DNA from: Bordetella ansorpii
GTDB lineage: Bacteria > Pseudomonadota > Gammaproteobacteria > Burkholderiales > Burkholderiaceae_B
Assembly: GCF_900078315.1 (NCBI RefSeq)
Contig: NZ_FKBS01000014.1
Span: forward strand, 1-60,711
Length of the DNA: 60,711 nucleotides
Reading direction: 5' to 3'
Shown here one piece after another: positions 16,672-26,487 of this stretch. The first letter of the stretch is position 1. Every line of letters starts with the position of its first letter. The notes under the pieces are model-generated. The model ran no database searches and was not told where the DNA came from. It saw only the letters and a list, made by a program, of their open reading frames with translations. The translations under genes and the position numbers were made by a program.

Positions 16672-19188
16672 ATGGATGTCGGTCTCATTGTCTTCGGCTT
16701 GGCAGGTCTGCTGACGCTGGTGTGTTTCATGCCGCCGCTGGCTGGCCGCCTGAAGCTGCCCTACTCGGTGTTGCTGGCCATCGTCGGGTGCCTGCTGGGG
16801 ATCGTGGTGCACGTGCATGGCTGGGCGCCGCCGGTGCTGGGCGACATGCTGGACAGCATCGAACGCTTCGAGATCTCTTCAGAGACCTTCCTGATGGTGT
16901 TCCTGCCGGTGCTGCTGTTCGAGACCTCGCTGGCCATGAACGTGCGGCGCCTCATGGACGACATCGGGCCGATCCTGATGATGGCCATCGTGGCGGTGGT
17001 GGTGTGCACCATCTTCGTGGGTTTCACGATGAACGCGGTGTCGTCGTACGGCCTGATCGTGTGCCTGCTGCTGGGCGCCATCGTGGCCACCACCGATCCG
17101 GTAGCGGTGGTCGGCATCTTTCGCGAAGTGGGTGCGCCCAAGCGCCTGACCACGCTGGTCGAAGGCGAGAGCCTGTTCAACGACGCGGCGTCGATCGCGC
17201 TGTATTCGGTGCTGCTGGCCGCGCTGGCAAGCGGTTCGGGCAAGGTCGGCGTCGGCGACGTGGTGGGCGATTTCCTGCGCACCTTCATCGGTGGCGGCAT
17301 CGCCGGCTACCTGATGGGCCGCGGCGCCTGCTACCTGTTCGTGTGGCTGCGCGGTTTTCCCACGGCCGAGATCACGCTCACGCTCACGCTGGCGTATCTG
17401 TCCTTCTTCATCTCCGAGCACTATCTGGGCGTATCGGGCGTCGTGGCCACTGTCATCGCGGGCCTGGTGGTGGGCTCCACGGGCCGCACGCGCATGTCGC
17501 CGGCCACGTTCGAATACCTGTCCAGCGCCTGGGAGCAGTTCGGCTTCTGGGCCAACTCGCTGATCTTCCTGTTCGCTTCCATGCTGATTCCCCGCCTGAT
17601 GGAAGCGGCCGACTGGCAGGAACTGCTGCTGGTGGCGCTGCTGTTCGTGGCGACGCTGGTGGCGCGCGCGATCGTGGTGTTCGGGCTGTTGCCCATGCTC
17701 GGGTTGACGCGGCTGGGCACCAAGGTCAGCAATCCCTACAAGACCGTGATGTTGTGGGGCGGCCTGCGCGGCGCCGTGTCGCTGGCGCTGGCGCTGGCGG
17801 TGACCGAACAGGAAGCCGTGCCCGAAGAGGCCCGCCAGTTCGTCGCCGTGGCCACCACGGGCTTCGTGCTGATGACGTTGTTCATCAACGGCATCAGCCT
17901 GCGTCCGCTGATCCGCATGCTGGGCCTGAACCAGCTGTCGCCCGTCGAGCGCACCATCCGCAACCAGGCGCTGTCCATCGCCCTGGAAGACTTGCAGGGC
18001 AAGGCCGACGAGATCGCCAAGACCGATCACATCAGCCCCGAGGCCAGCGAGCGCATCCACGCGGTGTTCGATGCCAGCCTGGCCAGCGTGCACGACAGCC
18101 AGGTCAACCTGATGAGCCTGGAGCAGCGCGTGGCGGTGGGCCTGGGCATCGTGGCGCGGCGCGAAGAGGAAATGTTCTTCGACATCCTGAAGGCGCAGAT
18201 CGTCGACTGGCGCATGGCCGAGACCTTGCTGGCGCGCGCCGAACGGCTCGAGGACGCCATTCGCGTGGGCGGCCTGCAAGGGTTCGAAGCGGCCATCGAG
18301 GCCGACGTGCGCTACTCGCCGGGGTTTCGCATGGCGCTGCGGCTGCACTACACCTTCGGCTTCAAGTCGTGGCTGGCGCGCGAACTGGCGCATCGTTTCT
18401 CCAACCTGATGACCAAGCGCTCGGTGGCGCAGCGGCTGATGCAGTTCTCGCGCGAACAGATTGCGCCCTTGCTGGGCGAGGATGCCGCGCAGCGCATCGT
18501 GGGGGCGCACCAGCGCCGGCTGGACCTGATCGAGAACGCCCTGCAGGCGCTCAACCTGCAATACCCTTCGTATGCGCTGTGGCTGCAGGAAAGCTATCTG
18601 GGGCGCGTCGCGCGCGAGCTCGAGCGCCTGCGTTACCGAGGCATGCTCGACCAGTTCCTGATCAGCGGCGAGGTCTATGCCGACCTGATGGCGCAGTTGA
18701 AGGACCGCTGGGAACACATCGACCATCATTCCGGCCTGGACATGGAGATGGGGGCGGCCGAGCTGGTCAAGCGCGTGCCCCTGTTCGAAGGACTCAGTGC
18801 CGACTCGCTGCGCGCCATCTGCCGCCTGCTGCGGCCGCGCCTGGCGCTGCCCGACCAGCCGGTGCTGGGCGGCACCAGCCGTCATGGCGAGGAAATGTGC
18901 ATCGTGGCCTCGGGCGCCGTGGCCGTGCACCTGCCTGACGGCACCACCATCGAACTGGGCAGCGGCGAGTTCTTCGGCGAGTTGGCCCTGCTGGGCGAGA
19001 AGCAGGTCAATCCCGATGTGACCTCGCTGGGCTACAGCAAGCTGTTGATGCTGTCGGCGCGGGATTTCCACGCGCTGCTGGCGCGGGACGAAGCCTTGCG
19101 CGAACGAATCCAGACGGTGGCCAAGCAGCGCCTGCGCGCCATCGAGGTGTGGAAGCAGCACCAGAAAATGGCGCAACAGTTGCCTTGA
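16672..19188 (+). CDS. CPA1-type Na+/H+ antiporter with C-terminal cyclic-nucleotide-binding domain
   Basis: 838-aa membrane protein. Residues 1-420 form a Na+/H+ exchanger domain with about 12 helices, including ATTDPVAVVG (139-148) and EGESLFNDA (164-172) with the Asn-Asp ion-site pair. A long cytosolic region (about 430-690) is predicted helical. The C-terminus (about 690-838) is a cNMP-binding fold with FGELALLG (768-775). The Arg that normally contacts the cyclic phosphate just after this motif is not evident (GEKQVNPDVTSLG), so binding may be weak or altered. The architecture resembles plant SOS1-like exchangers. It is divergent from the CpdA-like gene. Confidence 0.9.
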   Translation: MDVGLIVFGLAGLLTLVCFMPPLAGRLKLPYSVLLAIVGCLLGIVVHVHGWAPPVLGDMLDSIERFEISSETFLMVFLPVLLFETSLAMNVRRLMDDIGPILMMAIVAVVVCTIFVGFTMNAVSSYGLIVCLLLGAIVATTDPVAVVGIFREVGAPKRLTTLVEGESLFNDAASIALYSVLLAALASGSGKVGVGDVVGDFLRTFIGGGIAGYLMGRGACYLFVWLRGFPTAEITLTLTLAYLSFFISEHYLGVSGVVATVIAGLVVGSTGRTRMSPATFEYLSSAWEQFGFWANSLIFLFASMLIPRLMEAADWQELLLVALLFVATLVARAIVVFGLLPMLGLTRLGTKVSNPYKTVMLWGGLRGAVSLALALAVTEQEAVPEEARQFVAVATTGFVLMTLFINGISLRPLIRMLGLNQLSPVERTIRNQALSIALEDLQGKADEIAKTDHISPEASERIHAVFDASLASVHDSQVNLMSLEQRVAVGLGIVARREEEMFFDILKAQIVDWRMAETLLARAERLEDAIRVGGLQGFEAAIEADVRYSPGFRMALRLHYTFGFKSWLARELAHRFSNLMTKRSVAQRLMQFSREQIAPLLGEDAAQRIVGAHQRRLDLIENALQALNLQYPSYALWLQESYLGRVARELERLRYRGMLDQFLISGEVYADLMAQLKDRWEHIDHHSGLDMEMGAAELVKRVPLFEGLSADSLRAICRLLRPRLALPDQPVLGGTSRHGEEMCIVASGAVAVHLPDGTTIELGSGEFFGELALLGEKQVNPDVTSLGYSKLLMLSARDFHALLARDEALRERIQTVAKQRLRAIEVWKQHQKMAQQLP

Positions 19189-19224
19189 CCCGTCCGCCGC
19201 CGGCGTCTTCGCGCGAGGGCCCGG

Positions 19225-19244
19225 ATGCCCGGCCACCGGGGCAT
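19225..19244. terminator. Hairpin between convergent antiporter and LacI genes
   Basis: Imperfect stem ATGCCC-GG/CC-GGGGCAT with one bulged G and loop CCA, in the 122-bp convergent gap. No T tract is present. It could serve as a weak bidirectional terminator. Confidence 0.35.
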
Positions 19245-19310
19245 TCCTTCGCGGAGGGCGGCGGGAGCACGCCGGGCGGGGCTTTGCGTGAAACGGCCGC
19301 GCAGCCGCCG

Positions 19311-20339
19311 TCAGGTCGTCTCGCGCTGCTTCAATTCGAACCCCAGATCCACGTGCCGCTGCGGCAGTGGCTCGTCCGCCAGATGCTGCATCAGCATGCG
19401 CGCAGCCGTGGCGCCGATGTGCAGCCGTGGCGTGGCGATGGTCGACAGCGGGGGCATGGTCCAGGCGCTGCCGCCCAGATCGTGGCAGCCCACCAGCCCC
19501 ATCGATTGCGGCACGGCAAGCCCCAGGCGCGCGCACTGGAACAGCGCGCCCTGCGCCAGATCGTCGTTGCACAGGAACACGCCGTCGCAATCCGGATGCG
19601 CCTCATGCAGTTGCGTCAGCAACCGCGCGCCCAGCGCGACCGAGGTGTCCTCGGGGCTGCTGACTTCCAGCGCGGGATCGTACAGGCCGGCTTCACGCAG
19701 GGCCTGGCGGCAGCCTTCGCGGCGGCGTATCGAACGCGGGTCGGGATGCGCGCAGGCGATGCCGATGCGGCGGTAGCCGCGCTCGACGAGATGACGGCCG
19801 GCGGCATGGCCCGCGCCGAATTGCGAGAACCCCACGCTCATCCCCGCGTGCTCGGCCGGCAGCAGGTCGATGGTGTGCACCGCCGGCACGCGGTGCGTGC
19901 GCAGCAGCTTCCATGTGCCGTCGCTGTGGTCGATGCCGGTCAGGATCGCGCCGTCGGGCGCGTGCTGCAGATACGTGCGCAGCATGTTTTCCTCGGCTTC
20001 CGCGCCGTAGCCCGTGACGGCCAGCAGCATGTGATAGCCGCGCGCCTCGATCACTTCCTTGATGCCGGCGACGATGTCGATGAAGACCACGTTCGACAGC
20101 GAAGGAATCAGCACCACAATGGCGTGCGAGCGCGCCGAGGCCAGCGCACTGGCGGCATGATTCAGCACATAGCCCATTTCGCGGCACAGTTGCTGGATGC
20201 GCTCGCGCACCAGAGGGGCAACCTTGTGAGGGGTACGCAGCGCGCGGGACACGGTGATTGCGCTAACGCCGGCTCGCGTAGCCACGTCCTGCATCGTCAC
20301 ACGGCCATTGCGGGTACTGCGGGGCTTCCTGGGGGGCAT
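19311..20339 (-). CDS. LacI-family regulator, GntR (gluconate) type
   Basis: 342-aa repressor. The N-terminal HTH (residues about 14-40) reads VTMQDVATRAGVSAITVSRALRTP, with the hinge helix LNHAASALAS. A periplasmic-binding-like effector domain follows (AIVVLIPSLSNVVFIDIVAGI, GIACAHPDPRS, GVFLCNDDLAQGA). The overall pattern matches the GntR/Gnt-I repressors of gluconate metabolism. It is divergent from a sugar-acid dehydratase, and the gap holds an operator close to the E. coli GntR site (20438-20453). It probably controls the dehydratase in response to a sugar acid; the effector identity is inferred. Confidence 0.88.
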   Translation of the reverse strand: MPPRKPRSTRNGRVTMQDVATRAGVSAITVSRALRTPHKVAPLVRERIQQLCREMGYVLNHAASALASARSHAIVVLIPSLSNVVFIDIVAGIKEVIEARGYHMLLAVTGYGAEAEENMLRTYLQHAPDGAILTGIDHSDGTWKLLRTHRVPAVHTIDLLPAEHAGMSVGFSQFGAGHAAGRHLVERGYRRIGIACAHPDPRSIRRREGCRQALREAGLYDPALEVSSPEDTSVALGARLLTQLHEAHPDCDGVFLCNDDLAQGALFQCARLGLAVPQSMGLVGCHDLGGSAWTMPPLSTIATPRLHIGATAARMLMQHLADEPLPQRHVDLGFELKQRETT

Positions 20340-20437
20340 GCTGGTGCTGCGGCTTCGCGCGGAATCAGTAGAGTCGTTATGACGTCAGCATATCCCATGC
20401 ATCCGTGGCCGCGACAGCCACGTTACAAAAGCTCGGG

Positions 20438-20453
20438 ATGTTATCGATAGCAT
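20438..20453. promoter_or_regulatory. GntR-type operator in the divergent gap
   Basis: ATGTTA-TCGA-TAGCAT is a 16-bp palindrome with one mismatched pair. The E. coli GntR consensus is ATGTTA-N4-TAACAT, so this site differs at one arm position. It lies 98 nt upstream of the regulator start and 108 nt upstream of the dehydratase start. Predicted target of the adjacent LacI-family protein. Confidence 0.65.
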
Positions 20454-20561
20454 CGGCTTGCAGGGCCGATGTGTACACTGGAAGCAGGTGCCGGCCCAGA
20501 AAAACAGGATGCGGCGGGCCGATCGCCGGCGCCTCTTCGTTCCCCAAAACGAGAGGTGACT

Positions 20562-22343
20562 ATGTCCGATTCCCACCGCCGGCTGCGTAGCCAGAAATGG
20601 TTCGACGATCCCACGCACGCCGACATGACCGCGATCTACGTCGAGCGTTATCTCAACTATGGCCTGACACGCGGCGAACTGCAGTCAGGCCGCCCCATCA
20701 TCGGCATCGCCCAGACAGGCAGCGACCTGGCGCCCTGTAACCGCCACCACATCGAACTGGCCAAGCGGGTGAAGGAAGGCATACGCGACGCGGGCGGCAT
20801 TCCCATGGAGTTTCCCGTGCATCCGCTGGCCGAGCAGGGCCGCCGGCCAACCGCCGCGCTGGACCGCAACCTGGCCTACCTGGGGCTGGTCGAGATCCTG
20901 CACGGTTATCCCCTGGACGGCGTGGTGTTGACCACCGGCTGCGACAAGACCACGCCGGCCTGCCTGATGGCGGCCGCCACGGTCGACATCCCCGCCATCG
21001 TGCTGTCGGGCGGCCCCATGCTCGACGGCTGGCACGAAGGCCAGCGGGTGGGTTCCGGCACGGTGATCTGGCAGGCGCGCAACCTGATGGCCGCGGGCAA
21101 GCTGGATTACGAAGGCTTCATGGAACTGGCCACGGCGTCGTCGCCGTCGGTCGGCCACTGCAACACCATGGGCACGGCGCTATCGATGAACTGCCTGGCC
21201 GAGGCGCTGGGCATGTCGCTGCCGACCTGCGCCAGTATCCCGGCGCCCTATCGCGAGCGCGGCCAGATGGCCTACGCCACCGGCAAGCGCATCTGCGACA
21301 TGGTGCATGAAGACCTGCGGCCCTCGCGCATCCTGACGCGCGAGGCCTTCGAGAACGCCATCGTCGCGGCGTCCGCGCTGGGCGCCTCCAGCAATTGCCC
21401 GTGGCATCTGGTGGCGATCGCGCGGCACATGGGCGTGTCCCTGACGACGGAAGACTGGCAACGGGTGGGCGAGGACGTGCCGCTGCTGGTGAACTGCGTG
21501 CCGGCGGGCGAATACCTGGGCGAGGGTTTCCATCGCGCGGGCGGCGTGCCCGCCGTGTTGCACGAATTGTGCGCGGCGGGGCGCCTGCATGAGGACTGCA
21601 TGACGGTGTCGGGCCGGCGCATCGGCGAGATCGCGCGGGCCTCGCCCGCACATGACCGGCAGGTGATCCGCGCCTACGAGGCGCCGCTGATGCCGCACGC
21701 CGGATACATCGTGCTGTCGGGCAATTTCTTCGATAGCGCGGTGATGAAGATGTCGGTGGTCGGCGAGGCGTTCCGCCGCACCTACCTGTCCGAGCCCGGC
21801 GATGAAAACGCCTTCGAGGCGCGCGCCATCGTGTTCGAGGGTCCCGAGGATTACCACGCCCGCATCGACGATTCCGCCTTGCAGATCGACGAGCACTGCA
21901 TTCTGGTGATACGCGGCTGCGGGCCGGTCGGCTATCCGGGCAGCGCGGAGGTGGTCAACATGGCGCCGCCCGCGGCGTTGATCAAGCGCGGGGTGGATTC
22001 CCTGCCTTGCCTGGGCGATGGCCGTCAGAGCGGCACGTCGGCCAGTCCGTCCATCCTGAACCTGTCGCCCGAGGCGGCGGTGGGCGGCGGCCTGGCGCTG
22101 CTGAAGACGGGCGACATCCTGCGCGTGGACCTGAACCAGCGCAGCGTCACGGTGCAGGTGGACGAAGATGAACTGAAGCGCCGTGCGGCCACCATGCGGA
22201 CCGTGGTCCCTGAATCGCAGACGCCCTGGCAGGAACTCTATCGCAGCATGGTGGGCCAGTTGTCGACCGGCGCCTGCCTGGAGCCGGCCACGCTGTATCT
22301 GCGGGTGGTGGAGACGCGCGGCGACCCGCGGCATTCGCATTGA
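20562..22343 (+). CDS. IlvD/Edd-family sugar-acid (pentonate-type) dehydratase
   Basis: 593-aa dehydratase of the IlvD/Edd family. The sequence belongs to the aldonic-acid branch (L-arabinonate/D-xylonate dehydratases), which removes water to give 2-keto-3-deoxy sugar acids. Candidate [2Fe-2S] ligands are Cys59 (LAPCNRHH), Cys127 (TTGCDKTTPA) and Cys200 (VGHCNTMGTA); the same spacing is known in the arabinonate and xylonate enzymes. Length also matches that branch (about 580-595) rather than Edd or IlvD. The ATG at 20562 has GAGAGG upstream. The exact substrate is not determined; the GntR-like neighbour suggests gluconate-type or pentonate acids. Confidence 0.88.
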   Translation: MSDSHRRLRSQKWFDDPTHADMTAIYVERYLNYGLTRGELQSGRPIIGIAQTGSDLAPCNRHHIELAKRVKEGIRDAGGIPMEFPVHPLAEQGRRPTAALDRNLAYLGLVEILHGYPLDGVVLTTGCDKTTPACLMAAATVDIPAIVLSGGPMLDGWHEGQRVGSGTVIWQARNLMAAGKLDYEGFMELATASSPSVGHCNTMGTALSMNCLAEALGMSLPTCASIPAPYRERGQMAYATGKRICDMVHEDLRPSRILTREAFENAIVAASALGASSNCPWHLVAIARHMGVSLTTEDWQRVGEDVPLLVNCVPAGEYLGEGFHRAGGVPAVLHELCAAGRLHEDCMTVSGRRIGEIARASPAHDRQVIRAYEAPLMPHAGYIVLSGNFFDSAVMKMSVVGEAFRRTYLSEPGDENAFEARAIVFEGPEDYHARIDDSALQIDEHCILVIRGCGPVGYPGSAEVVNMAPPAALIKRGVDSLPCLGDGRQSGTSASPSILNLSPEAAVGGGLALLKTGDILRVDLNQRSVTVQVDEDELKRRAATMRTVVPESQTPWQELYRSMVGQLSTGACLEPATLYLRVVETRGDPRHSH

Positions 22344-22368
22344 ACGCCGCGGCCGTGCGGTCAGCGCC

Positions 22369-23211
22369 TCAGCCGATGCGGCCCTGCGCGCGTTGCTGGA
22401 TGATGTCCTCGACGATGACCAGCGCCGCTTCCAGCGTGAATTCGCCGGCCTCGACGCGCTGCAGCACGTCCTCCACCGGCAAGGCGGCGATCTCCATCAC
22501 CTCGCCATCCCGGTTGGCGGGCTGCACGCCATCGTCCAGCACACAGGTGCTGACCAGCAGGTCTTCCACCTGGTAGCCTTCGGGCAGGCGGCGGTGCATG
22601 CGCAGGATGGTGCGCAGCGGTTCGCGGGCGTGCAGGTGGTGCGGATCCAGGCCCGCCTCTTCGCCGCATTCGCGTTCCAGCGCCCGTTCCATATCTTCGC
22701 CGGCGCCGGCCAGGCCGCCCACCAGGCTGTCCCACATGCCGGGGTCGGTGGACTTGCTGAGCGCGCGGCGCGCCACCCACATGCGGCCGTCGGGCGTCCA
22801 GGCGCTGAGGTGCACGGCCCGGGTCGGCAGGCCCAGGGGCCGCATGGCGGCGCGCTCGATGACGCCCAGGCGCACGTCCCCCGCCGTCACCTCCAGCAGT
22901 TCGTCGCGCCAGCCGCGCAGGCAGTTGGCGTCGCGCAGGGTCTGCGCCACCTGCGCCAGCACGGCGTCCAGCTCGGGTCCGGGATCCAGTCCGGGCCCCA
23001 GCCGCAGCGCGTCGGCCTCGATGGCGGCCAGGCCGGTGCCGCGCAGCGCATCGCATGCCGCATGCGTCGCCCAGCCACAGCAATGGCCGGCGATATAGAG
23101 CGGACGCGCCAGTTGCGGCGGCAGTTCATGGGCGCGCGCGCCCAGCCGATCGTACAGTTGGGCCAGGCGCGAGGCTTGCTCGGTCGGGTCCTGGATGGCG
23201 GTGTTCTGCAT
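22369..23211 (-). CDS. Nudix hydrolase with DUF4743-like N-terminal domain
   Basis: 280-aa two-domain protein. Residues 1-120 resemble the DUF4743 module linked to thiamine-pyrophosphokinase-type Nudix proteins (ARPLYIAGHCCGWATHAACDALRG). The Nudix box is complete: G-LAGAG-E, seven residues, RECGEEAGL. C-terminal residues cover the substrate side (EVMEIAALPVEDVLQRVEAGEFTLEAALVI). Eukaryotic relatives hydrolyse oxidised thiamine diphosphate analogues; whether this one does is inference. Starts at 23211, 23241 and 23283 are in frame; 23211 is chosen as the shortest conserved start. It converges on the dehydratase (25-bp gap). Confidence 0.85.
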   Translation of the reverse strand: MQNTAIQDPTEQASRLAQLYDRLGARAHELPPQLARPLYIAGHCCGWATHAACDALRGTGLAAIEADALRLGPGLDPGPELDAVLAQVAQTLRDANCLRGWRDELLEVTAGDVRLGVIERAAMRPLGLPTRAVHLSAWTPDGRMWVARRALSKSTDPGMWDSLVGGLAGAGEDMERALERECGEEAGLDPHHLHAREPLRTILRMHRRLPEGYQVEDLLVSTCVLDDGVQPANRDGEVMEIAALPVEDVLQRVEAGEFTLEAALVIVEDIIQQRAQGRIG

Positions 23212-23299
23212 GGCGCGGATTTTAGTGCAGCGGGCTGACATGGGGTTTTCGCCGAGACGCGATCCGGCCCCGCGACGGCCCACGGCCAGAGGTGTCCGC

Positions 23300-23464
23300 T
23301 ATAATTTCGCGGTTTTCTTGTGAACTCGCGCGGAGTCGATGGGGTAGTCTTAACCCCGGCGAGTACCCGACGTCTAATAACAGTGCGCGAAAAACAGTGC
23401 CGGCAGCCGCCTTGCGGCTGAACAGGAGATACCGGAGAACTGCGCGCCGTATCACGAGGTAAGC
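23300..23464 (+). promoter_or_regulatory. coxB promoter box and structured leader
   Basis: TATAAT at 23300-23305 is a perfect -10 hexamer without a convincing -35. The leader of about 150 nt has two clear hairpins: GGGGT/ACCCC (23341-23357) and CAGCCGC/GCGGCTG (23404-23420, loop CTT), then CAGGAG. A leader this long before coxB may carry post-transcriptional control. Confidence 0.45.
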
Positions 23465-24625
23465 ATGAAGAAGTGGAGAGGGAGGTTCCTGGGCGCCTGT
23501 GCCATGCTTCTTTGCACCGCCGCAAGCGCGCAGGTGCAGGACATGCCGGGGGGGCCGAAGGTCAATCAGCTGAACCTGCACGAAGGCGTCACGCAGATGA
23601 CCCGCGACGTGATGTGGTTGCACTGGATGATGCTCACGATCTGTATCGTGATCTTCGTCGGTGTGTTCGGCGTGATGTTCTATTCCATCTGGGCGCATCG
23701 CAAATCGCGCGGCCACCAGCCGGCCACCTTCCATGAACACCTCGGCGTCGAGGTGGCCTGGACGGTCATCCCTTTCATCATCGTCATCGCCATGGCCCTG
23801 CCGGCCACGCGCGCGGTCGTCGCCATGAAAGACACTTCCAGCGCCGATCTCACCGTCAAGGTCACCGGCTACCAATGGAAGTGGGGCTACGAGTACCTCG
23901 ATGGCGACGCCGCCGGCGTCAAGTTCCTCTCCAACCTGTCCACCCCTCGCGCGCAGATCGAAGGCCGCGAACCCAAGGGGCAGTTCTACCTGATGGAAGT
24001 CGACAACCATCTGGTGGTGCCCGTGGACAAGAAGGTGCGCATCGTGCTTACCGCCGCCGACGTCATCCACTCGTGGATGGTGCCGGACTTCGGCGTCAAG
24101 CAGGACGCCATCCCCGGCTTCCTGCGCGACACCTGGTTCCGCGCCGAAAAAACCGGCGTCTACCGCGGGCAATGCGCCGAGCTCTGTGGCAAGGATCACG
24201 CCTTCATGCCCATCGTGGTCGAGGTGAAGTCGCAGGCGGACTACGATGCCTGGGCGGCCGAGCAGAAGAAGAAGCTGGCCGCCAACGCCGACGATCCCAC
24301 CAAGGAATGGACCGAGGCCGAACTGATGGCCCGCGGTGAAAAGGTCTACACCGCCAACTGCGTGGCCTGTCACCAGGCCACCGGCAAGGGCGTGCCGGGT
24401 TCGTTTCCCGCGCTCGATGGCGACCCCACCGTCCTGGGGCCCAAGGCCAAGCAGATCGAGACCGTGCTGAAGGGCCGTCCCGGCACCGCCATGCCGGCCT
24501 TCGGTCCGCAACTGAATGACGTCGAGATCGCCTCGGTCATCACCTATACCCGCCATGCCTGGAGCAACGCCGGCAAGGGGCAGGATCCGGTGGTGCAGCC
24601 GAAGGACGTCACGGCGGGGCGCTGA
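23465..24625 (+). CDS. coxB: Cytochrome c oxidase subunit II with fused cytochrome c domain
   Basis: 386-aa subunit II of the heme-copper oxidase, which receives electrons from cytochrome c at the periplasmic face. A signal peptide ([14 protein letters not shown]) precedes two membrane helices ([36 protein letters not shown]). The CuA site has [14 protein letters not shown] and [14 protein letters not shown]-terminal cytochrome c domain is fused, with heme motif CVACH (299-303) and distal Met343 (TAMPAFG), as in caa3-like and many beta-proteobacterial enzymes. It is the first gene of the cox cluster, 98 nt before coxA. Confidence 0.97.
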   Translation: MKKWRGRFLGACAMLLCTAASAQVQDMPGGPKVNQLNLHEGVTQMTRDVMWLHWMMLTICIVIFVGVFGVMFYSIWAHRKSRGHQPATFHEHLGVEVAWTVIPFIIVIAMALPATRAVVAMKDTSSADLTVKVTGYQWKWGYEYLDGDAAGVKFLSNLSTPRAQIEGREPKGQFYLMEVDNHLVVPVDKKVRIVLTAADVIHSWMVPDFGVKQDAIPGFLRDTWFRAEKTGVYRGQCAELCGKDHAFMPIVVEVKSQADYDAWAAEQKKKLAANADDPTKEWTEAELMARGEKVYTANCVACHQATGKGVPGSFPALDGDPTVLGPKAKQIETVLKGRPGTAMPAFGPQLNDVEIASVITYTRHAWSNAGKGQDPVVQPKDVTAGR

Positions 24626-24723
24626 GCACCGCGCTTTCCTGGCAAAAAACACAGTTTCCCGAGACAGAAACACGCCGCCGGGCTTCTGGACCGAGCCCGG
24701 CGATCAGCAGGAAGGAGTCCTCC

Positions 24724-26334
24724 ATGAGCAGCGTCACCGCAGACCACGTGTCGCCCGGCCATCACGGCCACGGTCACGATGATCACCACCATCCCATCCC
24801 GACGGGTTGGCGTCGCTGGCTGTTCGCGACCAACCACAAGGACATCGGGACGATGTATCTCATCTTCTCGTTCGTCATGCTGCTCGAAGGCGGCACGCTG
24901 GCGTTGCTGCTGCGCACCGAGCTGTTCGAGCCGGGCCTGCAGTTCTTCCAGCCCGAGCTGTTCAACCAGTTCACCACCATGCATGGCCTGATCATGGTGT
25001 TCGGCGCGATCATGCCGGCCTTCGTGGGCTTCGCGAACTGGATGATCCCGCTGCAGATCGGCGCCTCCGACATGGCGTTCGCGCGCATGAACAACTTCAG
25101 CTTCTGGCTGCTGCCGGTGGCGGGCCTGATGCTGACGGGCTCGTTCTTCGTGCCGGGCGGCGCCACCGCCGCGGGCTGGACGCTGTACGCGCCGCTGTCG
25201 GGGCAGATGGGCCCGGGCATGGACCTGGCCATCTTCGCCGTGCACATCATGGGCGCCTCGTCCATCATGGGCGCCATCAACATCATCGTCACCATCCTGA
25301 ACATGCGCGCGCCCGGCATGACGCTGATGAAGATGCCGCTGTTCTGCTGGACCTGGCTGATCACCGCCTTCCTGCTGATCGCCGTGATGCCCGTGCTGGC
25401 CGCCGCCGTCACCATGGTGCTGACCGACCGCCACTTCGGCACCGGCTTCTTCAACGCGGCCGCGGGCGGCGATCCGGTGCTGTACCAGCACGTGTTCTGG
25501 TTCTTCGGGCACCCCGAGGTCTACATCATGATTTTGCCGGCGTTCGGCATCGTGTCGGCCATCGTGCCGGCCTTTGCCCGCAAGCGCCTGTTCGGCTATG
25601 CCTCGATGGTGTACGCCACCGCCGCCATCGCCGTGCTGTCCTTCATCGTGTGGGCGCACCACATGTTCACCACCGGCATGCCGGTGACGGCGCAGCTGTA
25701 CTTCATGTACGCCACCATGCTGATCTCCATTCCCACGGGCGTGAAGATCTTCAACTGGGTGGCCACCATGTGGCGCGGTTCGATGACGTTCGAGACGCCC
25801 ATGCTGTTCTCGATCGGCTTCATCTTCGTCTTCACCATGGGCGGTTTCACGGGGCTGATCCTGTCGGTGGCGCCCATCGACATCCAGGTCCACGACACCT
25901 ATTACGTGGTCGCGCACTTCCATTACGTGCTGGTGGCGGGCTCGCTGTTCGCGCTGTTCGCGGGCGCCTACTACTGGCTGCCCAAGTGGACGGGCGTGAT
26001 GTACAACGAGAAGCTCGGCAAGCTGCATTTCTGGTCGTCGATGATCTCGTTCAACGTCACCTTCTTTCCCATGCACTTCCTGGGCCTGGCCGGCATGCCG
26101 CGCCGTTATGCCGACTACGCGGCCCAGTTCACCACCTTCCACCAGATCGCCACCATCGGTGCGTTCTGGTTCGGGTTGTCGCAGCTCATCCTGCTGTATG
26201 TGGCCATTCGCAGCTTCGCAGGCAAGGGCGAACCGGCGCCGGCCAAGCCGTGGGAAGGCGCCGAAGGCCTGGAATGGACCGTGCCGTCGCCGGCCCCCTT
26301 CCATACCTTCGAGACGCCGCCCGAGGTCAAGTAA
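24724..26334 (+). CDS. coxA: Cytochrome c oxidase subunit I
   Basis: 536-aa catalytic subunit holding heme a and the heme a3-CuB centre, which reduces O2 to water and pumps protons. An N-terminal His-rich segment ([13 protein letters not shown]) precedes 12 helices. Ligand motifs are [11 protein letters not shown] (heme a), [17 protein letters not shown] (CuB His and cross-linked Tyr), [10 protein letters not shown] (CuB His pair) and VAHFHYVL (heme a3/a). The Glu of the D-channel and the Lys region are in conserved context. A strong AGGAAGGAG ribosome site precedes the start. Confidence 0.97.
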   Translation: MSSVTADHVSPGHHGHGHDDHHHPIPTGWRRWLFATNHKDIGTMYLIFSFVMLLEGGTLALLLRTELFEPGLQFFQPELFNQFTTMHGLIMVFGAIMPAFVGFANWMIPLQIGASDMAFARMNNFSFWLLPVAGLMLTGSFFVPGGATAAGWTLYAPLSGQMGPGMDLAIFAVHIMGASSIMGAINIIVTILNMRAPGMTLMKMPLFCWTWLITAFLLIAVMPVLAAAVTMVLTDRHFGTGFFNAAAGGDPVLYQHVFWFFGHPEVYIMILPAFGIVSAIVPAFARKRLFGYASMVYATAAIAVLSFIVWAHHMFTTGMPVTAQLYFMYATMLISIPTGVKIFNWVATMWRGSMTFETPMLFSIGFIFVFTMGGFTGLILSVAPIDIQVHDTYYVVAHFHYVLVAGSLFALFAGAYYWLPKWTGVMYNEKLGKLHFWSSMISFNVTFFPMHFLGLAGMPRRYADYAAQFTTFHQIATIGAFWFGLSQLILLYVAIRSFAGKGEPAPAKPWEGAEGLEWTVPSPAPFHTFETPPEVK

Positions 26335-26358
26335 GCGCCACGCGCCGGGAACATCGCC

Positions 26359-26484
26359 ATGGCCACGCCTGAGCAAAGCCGCCGCAACCGCAAGGTCGGT
26401 CTCATCCTGCTGCTGTTCGTGCTGGCGGTGTTCGCCTGGACGATCTTCCGCGGCGCCGGGCTGCTGGCCGGCAAGCTGGGGTAA
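26359..26484 (+). CDS. Small single-helix cytochrome oxidase assembly protein
   Basis: A 41-aa protein starting ATGGCCACG: basic N-terminus (EQSRRNRKVG), one membrane helix (LILLLFVLAVFAWTIF) and a short periplasmic tail. Similar peptides between coxA and ctaG in Burkholderiales are annotated as cytochrome oxidase small assembly proteins. It lies 24 nt after coxA and 3 nt before the DUF2970 gene, implying co-translation. Here cox11/ctaG, which normally follows it, is missing. The function is not established. Confidence 0.7.
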   Translation: MATPEQSRRNRKVGLILLLFVLAVFAWTIFRGAGLLAGKLG

Positions 26485-26487
26485 GCC

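Noticed and set aside
20380-20387. TGACGTCA palindrome near the LacI gene start
   Set aside because: An 8-bp palindrome can occur by chance and its flanks are not symmetric; the GntR-type site at 20438 is the better operator.
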